A stretch of DNA of 64,000 nt from NCBI RefSeq assembly GCF_042433085.1, contig NZ_JBHLWA010000008.1:1-64000 (forward strand), in the 5' to 3' direction. Positions 35,431-44,259 of this stretch are shown here, in pieces. The notes below the pieces were generated by a model. That model saw only the letters and a list, made by a program, of their open reading frames with translations, was not told the origin of the DNA and ran no database searches. Numbering within the stretch: the stretch's first letter is position 1; each line of letters starts with the position of its first letter. The stretch comes from Gallibacterium melopsittaci (lineage in GTDB: Bacteria > Pseudomonadota > Gammaproteobacteria > Enterobacterales > Pasteurellaceae). The position numbers were made by a program, and so were the translations under genes.

Positions 35431-36072
35431 CTATTTTAAATATTCTGTTTTATCTTTAAATTCGCAGAGATCCTCAATCAAACAAGCGCCACAACGTGGT
35501 TTACGTGCAATGCAGGTATAACGTCCATGCAAAATTAACCAGTGATGAACATCAACTTTAAATTCATCAGGTACAACTTTGAGTAATTTTTGTTCTACTG
35601 CGACAACATCTTTACCTGGTGCAAATCCAGTACGATTAGAAACTCGGAAAATATGGGTATCAACAGCAATGGTAGGCCAACCAAAAGCAGTATTTAATAC
35701 AACATTGGCAGTTTTACGCCCAACCCCAGCAAGTGATTCCAGTGCTTCTCTTGATTCTGGTACTTCACCATTATACTTTTCGACCAAATCTCGGCAGGTT
35801 TTTATAATATTTTCTGCCTTACTATTATATAAGCCAATTGTTTTGATATAGCTTTTTAAACCATCAAGTCCAAGGTCGAGAATGGCTTGTGGAGTATTAG
35901 CAACAGGAAAAAGTTTAGCCGTTGCTTTATTCACACCAACATCTGTCGCTTGTGCAGATAGGATTACAGCAATGAGCAATTCAAATGGTGAGTTATATTG
36001 TAGCTCTGTTGTTGGATGTGGATTAGCTGCACGTAAACGTGTCAGAATTTCAACTCTTTTCTGTTGGTTCAT
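35431..36072 (-). CDS. nth: Endonuclease III
   Basis: Base-excision repair glycosylase and AP lyase for oxidised pyrimidines. The 213-residue protein has the helix-hairpin-helix LESLAGVGRKTANVVLN with the catalytic Lys, the catalytic Asp in VDTHIFRVSNR, and the C-terminal 4Fe-4S ligands Cys187, Cys194, Cys197 and Cys203. It shares one base with the rnfE stop, as in the Escherichia coli rsx-nth operon. Confidence 0.97.
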   Translation of the reverse strand: MNQQKRVEILTRLRAANPHPTTELQYNSPFELLIAVILSAQATDVGVNKATAKLFPVANTPQAILDLGLDGLKSYIKTIGLYNSKAENIIKTCRDLVEKYNGEVPESREALESLAGVGRKTANVVLNTAFGWPTIAVDTHIFRVSNRTGFAPGKDVVAVEQKLLKVVPDEFKVDVHHWLILHGRYTCIARKPRCGACLIEDLCEFKDKTEYLK

Positions 36073-36755
36073 TATTTTTTCCGATCAATGATATTTTTCA
36101 GTGCTAATAATGCACCTAAACCTAAGAATGCACCTGGTGGAAGAATAGCTAATAGGAAATGGCTATCTGCGTGGAAAAGCGTAATTTTTAAGGCTTTTGC
36201 AGCTTGACCAAATAAATTTTCCATACCACTAAACAAAGTCCCATTACCAATCGCTTCCCGTAATGCACCAAGTGCTACTAAACTCAATGTCATCCCCAGT
36301 CCCATTGAAAAACCGTCAAACATAGAATGGAGTACTGGATTTTTTGAGGCATACGCTTCCGCACGTCCAATAACGATACAGTTAGTTACAATTAACGGAA
36401 TAAAAATACCAAGCGATTGATAAAGCGAATAGGTGTAGGCGTTCATCACCAACTGCACAATCGTTACTGTGGAGGCAATGATCATAACGTAAATCGGAAT
36501 ACGGATTGCCTTTGGAATAAGATGACGGCATAGAGAAACAACAGTATTGGTGCAAGTTAATACTAACAAGGTTGCCAGTCCTAAACCTAACGCATTGGCA
36601 ACGGTGTTAGATACAGCTAAAAGAGGACAAAGTCCTAACAACTGTACTAATGTTGAGTTATTTTTCCAGATACCTTGCCAAAATAGGGTTTTCCAGACGG
36701 AAGTTTTAGTCTGTTGTTCTGGTAATGTATCTACTATTGATGTTCCATGATTCAT
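36072..36755 (-). CDS. rnfE: Rnf/Rsx electron transport complex subunit E
   Basis: Integral membrane subunit of the ion-translocating Rnf-type ferredoxin:NAD+ oxidoreductase (Rsx in Escherichia coli, where it also keeps SoxR reduced). The 227 residues include about six hydrophobic segments and the family pattern NNSTLVQLLGLCPLLAVSNTVANALGLG, which is the membrane motif shared with RnfA. It precedes nth with a one-base overlap and follows rnfG by 13 bp. Confidence 0.95.
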   Translation of the reverse strand: MNHGTSIVDTLPEQQTKTSVWKTLFWQGIWKNNSTLVQLLGLCPLLAVSNTVANALGLGLATLLVLTCTNTVVSLCRHLIPKAIRIPIYVMIIASTVTIVQLVMNAYTYSLYQSLGIFIPLIVTNCIVIGRAEAYASKNPVLHSMFDGFSMGLGMTLSLVALGALREAIGNGTLFSGMENLFGQAAKALKITLFHADSHFLLAILPPGAFLGLGALLALKNIIDRKK

Positions 36756-36768
36756 AATGATCTTCTCA

Positions 36769-37401
36769 CTATTGGCATCGAGTAAATTGTTCTGGATTAA
36801 AAGTAAATGGTTGAGCTAAAAATTGTACCAATCCCTTTTTTACTGCATTCACAACGGCTCGTGGGGTAATAGTGGCACCTGCGAATTGGTCGAAATCACC
36901 ACCGTCTTTTTTTACGGCCCATTTATCACTTTCTTCTAGTTTAAAGATTTTATTAGTGAACGCATAAATCCAGTTGGATAAGCGAGTTTCAATTTTATCG
37001 CCTAGTCCTGGTGTTTCATGATGTTCCAACACACGCACGCCTAATACCTTACCTTCTGGTGTTACCGCAACTAAAATGCGAATATCGCCAGAATAGCCAT
37101 CGGGTGCAGTGGTTTCAAATAGGTAAGCGACAATATTTTGTTGTTTTTGGGCTAAATATAAGCGTGAAATATTTTGTAAATGACTATTCTCTTTGGGACG
37201 ATAACAGGCTGCGAGCAGATTATTATCAGCAAAATTTTTTGGTAGCACTTCCGCTAATAATTGGCGTTGTTGGTTTTCCATTGCCTGTTGGATACGATCT
37301 TGTGTTAATAGATACATCCCTAATGTGATTAGGGTACAAATTAATGCAACGAAACCTAAAATCAAAGCGTAATTAATCGTTGTACGTTTAATGGTTGCCA
37401 T
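36769..37401 (-). CDS. rnfG: Rnf/Rsx electron transport complex subunit G
   Basis: Periplasm-facing flavoprotein subunit with covalently bound FMN. The 210-residue form beginning MATIKRTTINYALILGF at 37401 is preferred over an upstream in-frame ATG at 37449, because GGAGAA is spaced for it. It has one N-terminal membrane helix and the FMN attachment motif at FAGATITPRAV, where the second Thr of the (S/A)GAT(I)T motif is the expected phosphoester site. Confidence 0.94.
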   Translation of the reverse strand: MATIKRTTINYALILGFVALICTLITLGMYLLTQDRIQQAMENQQRQLLAEVLPKNFADNNLLAACYRPKENSHLQNISRLYLAQKQQNIVAYLFETTAPDGYSGDIRILVAVTPEGKVLGVRVLEHHETPGLGDKIETRLSNWIYAFTNKIFKLEESDKWAVKKDGGDFDQFAGATITPRAVVNAVKKGLVQFLAQPFTFNPEQFTRCQ

Positions 37402-37411
37402 TAGGTTCTCC

Positions 37412-38482
37412 TTAACGACCGTATAGACGAGGTCGAGTATAGTGATCAATTAATGGGACGCAAATATTACTGAGCAAGACAGCAAATGCAACACCATCTG
37501 GATAACCACCATAAAAACGAATTACATAAAGTAAGATCCCGACTAATACACCAAAATAGAGTTTCCCTTTTGGCGTGATTGATGCCGTGACTGGATCGGT
37601 TGCAATAAAGAATGCTCCAAACATGGTTGCACCAGAGAATAATTGCCATAATGGTGAAGGGAAAGTTGCTGGTGCAAATAACCAAGTAGCGGTGCTAAAT
37701 AATGTTAAGGTGACTAATAGTGCGGTTGGAATTTGCCAGTGAATAATCTTTTTCCAAATTAAAAAAAGCCCACCAAGTAAGAACGCTAAATTTACTTGCC
37801 ACCAGCCAATCCCCATTGGGACTGTGAGGTGTTGTTGCCAATCTGTATGTTGGAATATTGGTGAAGTAGCGATCTGTGTTAATTCAAGATGATTTTTGAT
37901 TCCTGTTTTCACACTGTCTAATGGCGTAGCTTGTGTTACGCCATCAATCGTAGAGGTGAGTTGATGTAAATTATAACCATCACTACTTACGCCATGGAAA
38001 ATCAAAAGATACGCATCACGCAAACTCGTTGGTTCTAGCAATAAATGGTTTGGTAATGCCCAAGCTGTCATTTGAGCTGGAAATGATACTAATAAGATGG
38101 CATAACCAACCATCGCAGGATTAAATGGATTCTGCCCTAGTCCACCATAAACGTGTTTTCCTAAAATTACTGCACAGAAGATCCCAAGCAAAATCAACCA
38201 ATAAGGTGCATAAGGTGGAATGGCGACAGCTAAAATTAAAGCCGTTAATACGACACTTAAATCGGATAAATCCTGCCAATGGCGTTTACCACGTAATTTT
38301 GTAACCCCCCATTCAAGTAATATTGCAAAACTGACAGCTAAGGCAATTTGGATTAGTGTTCCGAAGCCAAAATAGTAGGTTTGCACAATAATAGCTGGGA
38401 TCATTGCAATGATAACCCAAAGCATCACTTTCGTCGTTAAACTGGTGGAATGAACGTGTGGTGAACTGGCTATTCTAAACAT
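37412..38482 (-). CDS. rnfD: Rnf/Rsx electron transport complex subunit D
   Basis: Membrane subunit, 356 residues, with about nine to ten hydrophobic segments and the second covalent FMN site in the motif SGATMFGAFFIATDPVTAS. It begins HVHSTSLTTKVML-like after a short N-terminus, typical of RnfD/NqrB. Its start overlaps the end of rnfC by 8 bp. Confidence 0.95.
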   Translation of the reverse strand: MFRIASSPHVHSTSLTTKVMLWVIIAMIPAIIVQTYYFGFGTLIQIALAVSFAILLEWGVTKLRGKRHWQDLSDLSVVLTALILAVAIPPYAPYWLILLGIFCAVILGKHVYGGLGQNPFNPAMVGYAILLVSFPAQMTAWALPNHLLLEPTSLRDAYLLIFHGVSSDGYNLHQLTSTIDGVTQATPLDSVKTGIKNHLELTQIATSPIFQHTDWQQHLTVPMGIGWWQVNLAFLLGGLFLIWKKIIHWQIPTALLVTLTLFSTATWLFAPATFPSPLWQLFSGATMFGAFFIATDPVTASITPKGKLYFGVLVGILLYVIRFYGGYPDGVAFAVLLSNICVPLIDHYTRPRLYGR

Positions 38483-40661
38483 TATCTATTTTTCCCTCTC
38501 GTTCGGCTTTTTTCGCTTTCGCACGAGCAATCGCAGCAGCGATAGCGGCTTTGCGAGGATCTGTTTCTGTTTTTTCTGTTTCTGTTTTTTCTGTTTCTGC
38601 AGTGGTTGCTACTAACGGAGCAGAAGTTGTTTCACTCTCTGCCTGCTGTTGTGCTTTTTTCGCTTTCGCACGAGCAATCGCAGCAGCGATAGCGGCTTTG
38701 CGAGGATCTGTTTCCGTTTTTTCTATTTCTGCAGTGGTTGCCACTAATGGAGCAGAAGTTGTTTCACTCTCTGCCTGTTGTTGTGCTTTTTTTGCTTTCG
38801 CACGAGCAATCGCAGCAGCGATAGCAGCTTTGCGAGGATCTGTTTCCGTTTTTTCTATTTCTGCAGTGGTTGCCACTAATGGAGCAGAAGTTGTTTCACT
38901 CTCTGCCTGTTGTTGTGCTTTTTTTGCTTTCGCACGAGCAATCGCAGCAGCGATAGCGGCTTGTTTATCAGTTGCAGTATTATTTTCACTTTGATCGGCT
39001 ACTTGAGTTTGTTTTGCTAAACGGCGAGCCTTTCTCGCTGCCATAATATCGCTATTGTCTGGTAAAATTTCACCGTGTTCGCCTGTAATGGTCTTAATTG
39101 TTGGTTTGCTATCTACTGCATTTTCAGCTTGTTTCTGACGAATGCGTTCTAATGCGGCTTGAACAGGATCAACACCTTGTTGTTTCGCCATTTCGGCACG
39201 ACGAGCTTCAGCGGCTTGTTGGGTATGGCGATCTCGTTCTTGTTTTTCTCGTTCCATTCTAGCTTGTTTAGCTTCAAAGCGTTGTTTTGCTTCATCAGCT
39301 AATTTGGCTTTTAGTGCTAATTCAGCAATTTTTGCCTTTTCTTGGCGGAAGTATTGAATTAATGGAATATTGCTTGGGCATACATAGGCACAAATACCAC
39401 ACTCAATACAATCTTTTAGATTATATTCTTCCGACTTTTTATGATCTTCACTACGCGCAAACCAGTAAAGTTGTTGTGGCATCAATTTTAATGGACAGTG
39501 ATCTGAACAAGCAGAACAACGAATACAATTTCGTTCTGCTGGCGGGGGTTGATACTCAAAATGATCAGGAGCAATTAAGCAGTTAGTTACTTTGGTAACT
39601 GGCGAATTTAAATTTGGCAGGATAAATCCCATCATTGGGCCTCCCATAAACACAGGGAAACGCTCATCATATTGATATCCAGCTTCGTGCAAGAGATGAT
39701 AAATTGGTGTACCAATTCTTGCCCAAACATTCTTTGGTTGTGGAATTTTATCGCCAGTTAAGGTAACGACACGTTTGATTAAAGGTTCATCATTGATAAT
39801 TGCTTTTTTAACAGCATAAGCCGTCGCCACATTATTCATTAACACGCCAATTTGTGAAGAACGCCCATTATTTGGTACTTCTAATCCTGTTAAAACTTGA
39901 ATCAGTTGTTTCGCTGCACCAGAAGGATATTTTGTTGGTATCACACGAATTTCAATATCATTTGCACCAGATAATGCGTGCTGCATCGCTTGTACTGCTT
40001 CAGGCTTATTATCTTCAATCGCTAAAATAACTTTTTCAGGCCGTAAGATATAACGCAAAATACGAATCCCTTCGACAATATCAAGACTGCGATCACGCAT
40101 TAAACGGTCATCGCAAGTAATATAAGGTTCACATTCTGCACCATTGATGATCAACAATTTGACTTTATTTTCAGCACTAGCGATCTTAGAAGCGGTTGGA
40201 AATACTGCACCTCCTAAGCCAGCAATACCTGCTTGATGGATTTTTTTGATTAATTGTTCTGGCGGAACAGTTAGAAAATCATCTAGTGGTTGACGCTCAC
40301 GCCATTGATCTTTGCCATCAGCCTGTAAAGTAATCGTTGGCTCATTTAAACCAGAGGGGTGAGATGAGGCATAATCGCCAATCGCTGTGATTGTCCCTGA
40401 TGTTGGTGCGTGAACAGGTAAAGTACGGAAATCTTCACCTTGTGTTAAAGGCTGTCCTTTTAATACATAATCGCCAACTTGCACTAATAATTGCCCAGCA
40501 TTCCCAGCGTGTTGTTTTAGTGGAATGTAATAAGTATCTGGATGTTTTAATGTCGAAAGTTTACTGCCATTTGATTGTTGCTTCATTTCTGGTGGATGAA
40601 TACCGCCAGGAAAATCCCACAATCGATTCTGTTTAATTCGGGTTAATACATCATCTAACAT
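38475..40661 (-). CDS. rnfC: Rnf/Rsx electron transport complex subunit C with a repeated C-terminal tail
   Basis: Peripheral subunit with NADH/FMN-binding and ferredoxin domains. The 728-residue protein has an N-terminal GGIHPPEMK region, the nucleotide-binding AGIAGLGGAVFPTASK segment, INGAECEPYITCDDRLM, and two 4Fe-4S motifs: CIRCSACSDHCP and CIECGICAYVCP. From about residue 565 the tail consists of repeats of a 44-residue unit with a KA-rich helix (AAIAAAIARAKAKKA) and a Gln/Glu/Thr linker, repeated with near identity. Long Ala/Lys tails are known in gammaproteobacterial RnfC; the homogeneity here suggests recent duplication. Confidence 0.95.
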   Translation of the reverse strand: MLDDVLTRIKQNRLWDFPGGIHPPEMKQQSNGSKLSTLKHPDTYYIPLKQHAGNAGQLLVQVGDYVLKGQPLTQGEDFRTLPVHAPTSGTITAIGDYASSHPSGLNEPTITLQADGKDQWRERQPLDDFLTVPPEQLIKKIHQAGIAGLGGAVFPTASKIASAENKVKLLIINGAECEPYITCDDRLMRDRSLDIVEGIRILRYILRPEKVILAIEDNKPEAVQAMQHALSGANDIEIRVIPTKYPSGAAKQLIQVLTGLEVPNNGRSSQIGVLMNNVATAYAVKKAIINDEPLIKRVVTLTGDKIPQPKNVWARIGTPIYHLLHEAGYQYDERFPVFMGGPMMGFILPNLNSPVTKVTNCLIAPDHFEYQPPPAERNCIRCSACSDHCPLKLMPQQLYWFARSEDHKKSEEYNLKDCIECGICAYVCPSNIPLIQYFRQEKAKIAELALKAKLADEAKQRFEAKQARMEREKQERDRHTQQAAEARRAEMAKQQGVDPVQAALERIRQKQAENAVDSKPTIKTITGEHGEILPDNSDIMAARKARRLAKQTQVADQSENNTATDKQAAIAAAIARAKAKKAQQQAESETTSAPLVATTAEIEKTETDPRKAAIAAAIARAKAKKAQQQAESETTSAPLVATTAEIEKTETDPRKAAIAAAIARAKAKKAQQQAESETTSAPLVATTAETEKTETEKTETDPRKAAIAAAIARAKAKKAEREGKIDNV
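38511..38965. repeat. In-frame 132-bp tandem repeat in the 3' part of rnfC
   Basis: The block GCACGAGCAATCGCAGCAGC begins at 38521, 38668, 38800 and 38932. The spacings are 147, 132 and 132 bp, all multiples of three. The unit encodes 44 residues; the 147-bp step carries five extra residues (EKTET). Three full linkers and four helix segments are present, nearly identical at the DNA level. Such arrays can change copy number by recombination or slippage without breaking the frame. Confidence 0.93.
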
Positions 40662-40671
40662 TTCGACTTTC

Positions 40672-41280
40672 CTAATTTTTCATCTCTTTTGCATCAGGGC
40701 TGTTTTGTACTTCGACGATTGGAATAATTAAATTTTGATCATATTTCCAATTCCAAGAATCAATGGTTGGTTCAACTTTTTCCATCGTAATACAATCTGT
40801 CGGGCAAGGTGCAACACAGAGTTCGCACCCTGTACAGAGATCAGGAATAACAGTATGTAATGCTTTATTTGCACCAATAATGGCATCTACTGGACAGGCT
40901 TGAATACATTTAGTGCAACCGATACACATATCTTCATGAATAAAAGCCACTTTTACCACTGGCTCTTCGTCAAAAACACCTTGTGGTGCTTCAACACCGA
41001 GTAAATCAGCTAATTTTTCTACTAATGGCTGCCCACCAGGCACACATTTAGTAATCACATCACCATTCGAGATGGCCTCTGCATAAGGACGACAACCAGG
41101 GTAACCACATTGACCACATTGACTTTGTGGTAGTAAAGCATCGATTTTATCAACGATAGGATCAGATTCGACTTTCAATTTAATCGATGAAAATCCTAAA
41201 ATAGCACCGAAAATTAGTGCCAATAAAGCAACACTAAATAAGATTAAAGTATAGGGTGATAGCGATAACAACCAAGACAT
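40672..41280 (-). CDS. rnfB: Rnf/Rsx electron transport complex subunit B
   Basis: Iron-sulfur subunit that receives electrons from ferredoxin. The 202-residue protein has one N-terminal membrane helix, a first cluster motif CGQCGYPGCRPYAEAI, and two ferredoxin 4Fe-4S motifs: CIGCTKCIQACPVDAI and CTGCELCVAPCPTDCI. Its start shares one base with the rnfA stop, and rnfC follows 10 bp later. Confidence 0.96.
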   Translation of the reverse strand: MSWLLSLSPYTLILFSVALLALIFGAILGFSSIKLKVESDPIVDKIDALLPQSQCGQCGYPGCRPYAEAISNGDVITKCVPGGQPLVEKLADLLGVEAPQGVFDEEPVVKVAFIHEDMCIGCTKCIQACPVDAIIGANKALHTVIPDLCTGCELCVAPCPTDCITMEKVEPTIDSWNWKYDQNLIIPIVEVQNSPDAKEMKN

Positions 41281-41861
41281 TAGACTCTCACTAATCCACT
41301 GAATCCCATAAAGGCAACAGACATTAAACCCGCTGTAATTAAGGCAATAGAAGCACCTCGAAATGGAAATGGTACATCTGCAGCTTCAATACGTTCACGC
41401 ATCGCTGCAAATAATACGAGTACTAATGAAAAACCTAAGGCAGCACCAAAACCATAAATCACAGATTGACTAAAATTATGCGCTAAATTGACATTGAGTA
41501 GTGCCACACCGAGTACGGCACAATTTGTTGTAATTAGCGGTAAAAAAATACCTAATAGGCGATAAAGTGTTGGACTCGTTTTATTAATAACCATTTCAGT
41601 GAATTGTACAACTACGGCAATTACTAAAATAAATACAAGAGTACGCAAATAGATAGCGTTGAGTGGTAATAAAATATAATGATCAACAAGGTAAGCAACG
41701 AGTGAAGCAACAGTTAAAACAAATGTTGTTGCTAACCCCATTCCCACTGCCGTATCTACTTTTTTAGAAACTCCCATAAATGGGCATAGCCCTAGGAATT
41801 TCACTAGCACAAAGTTATTGATTAATGCTGTGCTAATAATTAACAGAATATAACTAATCAT
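41280..41861 (-). CDS. rnfA: Rnf/Rsx electron transport complex subunit A
   Basis: Membrane subunit of about six helices, paired with RnfE in the complex. The ATG at 41861 gives the canonical N-terminus MISYILLIISTALINNFVLV and a 193-residue product; an upstream in-frame ATG at 41918 adds 19 unusual residues and is not supported. FLGLCPFMGVSKKVDTAVGMG is the conserved half-channel motif. AGGTGATAGGA provides the ribosome binding site. Confidence 0.95.
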   Translation of the reverse strand: MISYILLIISTALINNFVLVKFLGLCPFMGVSKKVDTAVGMGLATTFVLTVASLVAYLVDHYILLPLNAIYLRTLVFILVIAVVVQFTEMVINKTSPTLYRLLGIFLPLITTNCAVLGVALLNVNLAHNFSQSVIYGFGAALGFSLVLVLFAAMRERIEAADVPFPFRGASIALITAGLMSVAFMGFSGLVRV

Positions 41862-41934
41862 TGTCCTATCACCTAAAAATAAGGGGGCTATTATCGTTTT
41901 TTCTGGCACGGATAACAATAGCTAAATCTAGTAT

Positions 41935-42660
41935 TTATTCGTTATAAGGCGGTAAAATTGGTGGGGGCAATGGTTCTGGTTTACCAAGGAAATAAGGTTG
42001 TTTGCCTAAGATAATATCCAAGACAGCTTGTACTCTGGCAAAAAACTCACGGATTCTCACCATTGGATACCCTTCAGGGTAGTCTGCTTCAAAACAAATA
42101 GCATCAAGATTGTAGTGTTTTGCAATAAATAGTGCCCTTTCACAATGGAAACGTTGCGTAATAATGGTTAAAGATTGCACATTGAAGACTTTATCGGCAC
42201 GAATAATCGAGTCTAAAGTACGGAATCCAGCGTAATCAAAATACATTGTTTGCGAAGGAACACCCATTTTGAGTAAATCTTTAAACATTCGTTGTGGCTC
42301 ATTATATTGCATAGTACGGTTGTCACCACTAAGCAATAAATAATCAACTTTATGATGTTTGACTAATTGTTCTGCGGCAGACAGACGATTGTAATAAAAA
42401 AGATTTAAAGTATTGTTTTTGAAATATTTTGCTGTTCCTAATACTAATCCATAAGGACGATAGGGGAGTTGATTAATATCTTGATAGATGCGATCACGCA
42501 CCCAGAAACTGATTCCCATATCGACTGAAACAAGGATTACTGCACCTAAACAACATAGAGAGATAAAAACCTTTAATAACTTTTTATAATGCACAGTTAA
42601 GCACTGCTTACAATTTGTAAACATCGTTTTTATGCAAGATTTAACTGTGAATTGAGGCAT
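41935..42660 (-). CDS. sanA: SanA-like envelope protein (YdcF/DUF218 family)
   Basis: Inner-membrane protein with a periplasmic DUF218 domain. Escherichia coli SanA restores the permeability barrier to vancomycin at high temperature, probably through peptidoglycan or cyclic-polymer metabolism. After an N-terminal cytoplasmic part and one membrane helix near residues 30-48, the domain motifs are LGTAKYF, YLLLSGDN, DYAGFRTLDSIIRA and ITQRFHCERALFIA, all as in SanA. The 241-residue protein has about 28 more N-terminal residues than the Escherichia coli one; ATG at residue 13 is an alternative start. It is upstream of rnfA on the same strand. Confidence 0.9.
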   Translation of the reverse strand: MPQFTVKSCIKTMFTNCKQCLTVHYKKLLKVFISLCCLGAVILVSVDMGISFWVRDRIYQDINQLPYRPYGLVLGTAKYFKNNTLNLFYYNRLSAAEQLVKHHKVDYLLLSGDNRTMQYNEPQRMFKDLLKMGVPSQTMYFDYAGFRTLDSIIRADKVFNVQSLTIITQRFHCERALFIAKHYNLDAICFEADYPEGYPMVRIREFFARVQAVLDIILGKQPYFLGKPEPLPPPILPPYNE

Positions 42661-42854
42661 TGAGATTTCCTTGTATAAACAGCAATACGGCTCAATGGTA
42701 GCATAAATTTTAAGAGAAATCAGATTAGAGACTCATTATTGTTATGTCTAGAGAATCATCTTGACATCTATGCGAAACTTGAGAAAAAAACAATATTATG
42801 GAAAAATCACCATCATATTTATCAACAAAAGTTTAATATTTAAGGTTGTCGATA

Positions 42855-43442
42855 GTGATCGATTTCGACGGTTATCGTCCTAACGTCGGTATTGTTATTT
42901 GTAACCAGAAGGGGCAAGTCTTTTGGGCAAAACGTTACAATCAAAATTCTTGGCAATTTCCACAAGGGGGAATTAACCCACGTGAAACGCCTGAACAAGC
43001 AATGTATCGTGAGCTGTATGAAGAGGTTGGCTTGACCCAAAATGATGTAAAAATTATTTATAGTTCAAAGCAGTGGTTGCGTTATAAATTACCTAAACGT
43101 CTAATTCGTTTTGATTCTAGACCTGTCTGTATTGGACAGAAACAGCGTTGGTTTCTGTTACAACTCACCAGTCCAGAAAGTAAAATCAATGTTAATACAA
43201 GTGTATCGCCAGAATTTGATGGTTGGCGCTGGGTCAGTTTTTGGTATCCAGTACGACAAGTTGTTTCCTTTAAGCGAGATGTATATCGTAAAGTGATGAA
43301 GGAATTTGCCTCTGTTTTATTTAGTGAAAAAGAAATGATAAGTTCAACTGGTTCAAATAATGAAAATAGACGAACTTATATCGAAAAAAAATCAGCTTCA
43401 ACTAAATACCAAAAGCGTCCAGTACATAAAACAAGGGGTTAA
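42855..43442 (+). CDS. rppH: RNA pyrophosphohydrolase
   Basis: Nudix hydrolase that removes 5' pyrophosphate from mRNA to trigger RNase E decay. The Nudix box is GGINPRETPEQAMYRELYEEVGL. The start is placed at GTG 42855 (MIDFDGYRPNVGIVICN), which matches family N-termini; a TTG at 42846 would add three residues. The 195-residue protein ends in a basic tail (STKYQKRPVHKTRG). It heads the rppH-permease-lgt-thyA group found in Haemophilus. Confidence 0.94.
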   Translation: MIDFDGYRPNVGIVICNQKGQVFWAKRYNQNSWQFPQGGINPRETPEQAMYRELYEEVGLTQNDVKIIYSSKQWLRYKLPKRLIRFDSRPVCIGQKQRWFLLQLTSPESKINVNTSVSPEFDGWRWVSFWYPVRQVVSFKRDVYRKVMKEFASVLFSEKEMISSTGSNNENRRTYIEKKSASTKYQKRPVHKTRG

Positions 43443-43444
43443 AA

Positions 43445-44236
43445 ATGTTAACATTTTTTCTAATTTGCCTAGTTGTGGGCGCAATAGTTGGTTTTCTTGC
43501 AGGTTTATTTGGCATTGGTGGGGGACTAATTATTGTCCCCGTTTTAGTTTATTTACTGCCAATGGCAGGCGTACCTAGTGAGTTGGTAATGTCTTCGGCA
43601 TTAGGAACTTCATTTGCTACCATTGTGATTACAGGATTTTCCTCTGCACAACGTCACCATAAATTAGGTAATATTGTATGGGATGCCATTAAAATCTTAG
43701 CACCAGTTATTATGATTTCGGTCTTTATCTCAGGTCTATTTATTGGCAAGTTAGATAAGGCAATTACAAGTAAGGTGTTTGCTTGTTTAGTGGTTTATTT
43801 AGCGGCCAAAATGGTGTTATCAATTCGTCCAAAAGAGGTCACAAAAACGCTAACCAAAACAGCATCAGTGGTTGGTGGAATTCTCATTGGAATAGCATCT
43901 AGTGCCGCTGGTATCGGTGGTGGCGGTTTTATTGTGCCATTCTTGAATTCACGCGGTATTGATATGAAAAAAGCAATAGGCTCATCTGCATTTTGTGGAA
44001 TGTTGTTGGGATTATCAGGTATGTTCAGTTTTATTGTTGGTGGCTGGAATACACCTAATATGCCTGATTTTTCATTAGGTTATGTTTATTTACCTGCAGT
44101 TGTTGGGATTACATTAACCTCTTTTTTTACTTCAAAGCTAGGCGCGAGTACAACCAATAAACTGCCAGTGCCAATTTTAAAACGTTATTTTGCGTTATTA
44201 TTGATTGGTATTGCGATCGATATGTTTATTAAATAA
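43445..44236 (+). CDS. TauE/SafE-family sulfite exporter-like permease
   Basis: Integral membrane protein of 263 residues with about eight hydrophobic segments and the duplicated glycine-rich motifs of the TauE/SafE (DUF81) family: GFLAGLFGIGGGLIIVPVL near the N-terminus and IASSAAGIGGGGFIVPFL in the middle. Members export sulfite or other organosulfur anions, but the substrate of this one is not known. It sits between rppH (2 bp upstream) and lgt (23 bp downstream), a conserved placement in Haemophilus that does not reveal its substrate. Confidence 0.88.
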   Translation: MLTFFLICLVVGAIVGFLAGLFGIGGGLIIVPVLVYLLPMAGVPSELVMSSALGTSFATIVITGFSSAQRHHKLGNIVWDAIKILAPVIMISVFISGLFIGKLDKAITSKVFACLVVYLAAKMVLSIRPKEVTKTLTKTASVVGGILIGIASSAAGIGGGGFIVPFLNSRGIDMKKAIGSSAFCGMLLGLSGMFSFIVGGWNTPNMPDFSLGYVYLPAVVGITLTSFFTSKLGASTTNKLPVPILKRYFALLLIGIAIDMFIK

Positions 44237-44259
44237 AAAAATAATAAAAAAGGAATGGT

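Noticed and set aside
38511..38965. Regular direct repeats as a CRISPR array
   Set aside because: Repeats and 'spacers' are both conserved, the period is 132 bp, and the array is in frame inside rnfC. No cas genes are present.
38551..38994. 147-codon open frame on the plus strand with repeated Ala/Val-rich sequence
   Set aside because: It is the antisense shadow of the repeated 3' end of rnfC. The repeats keep the frame open, and there is no ribosome binding site or recognisable protein.
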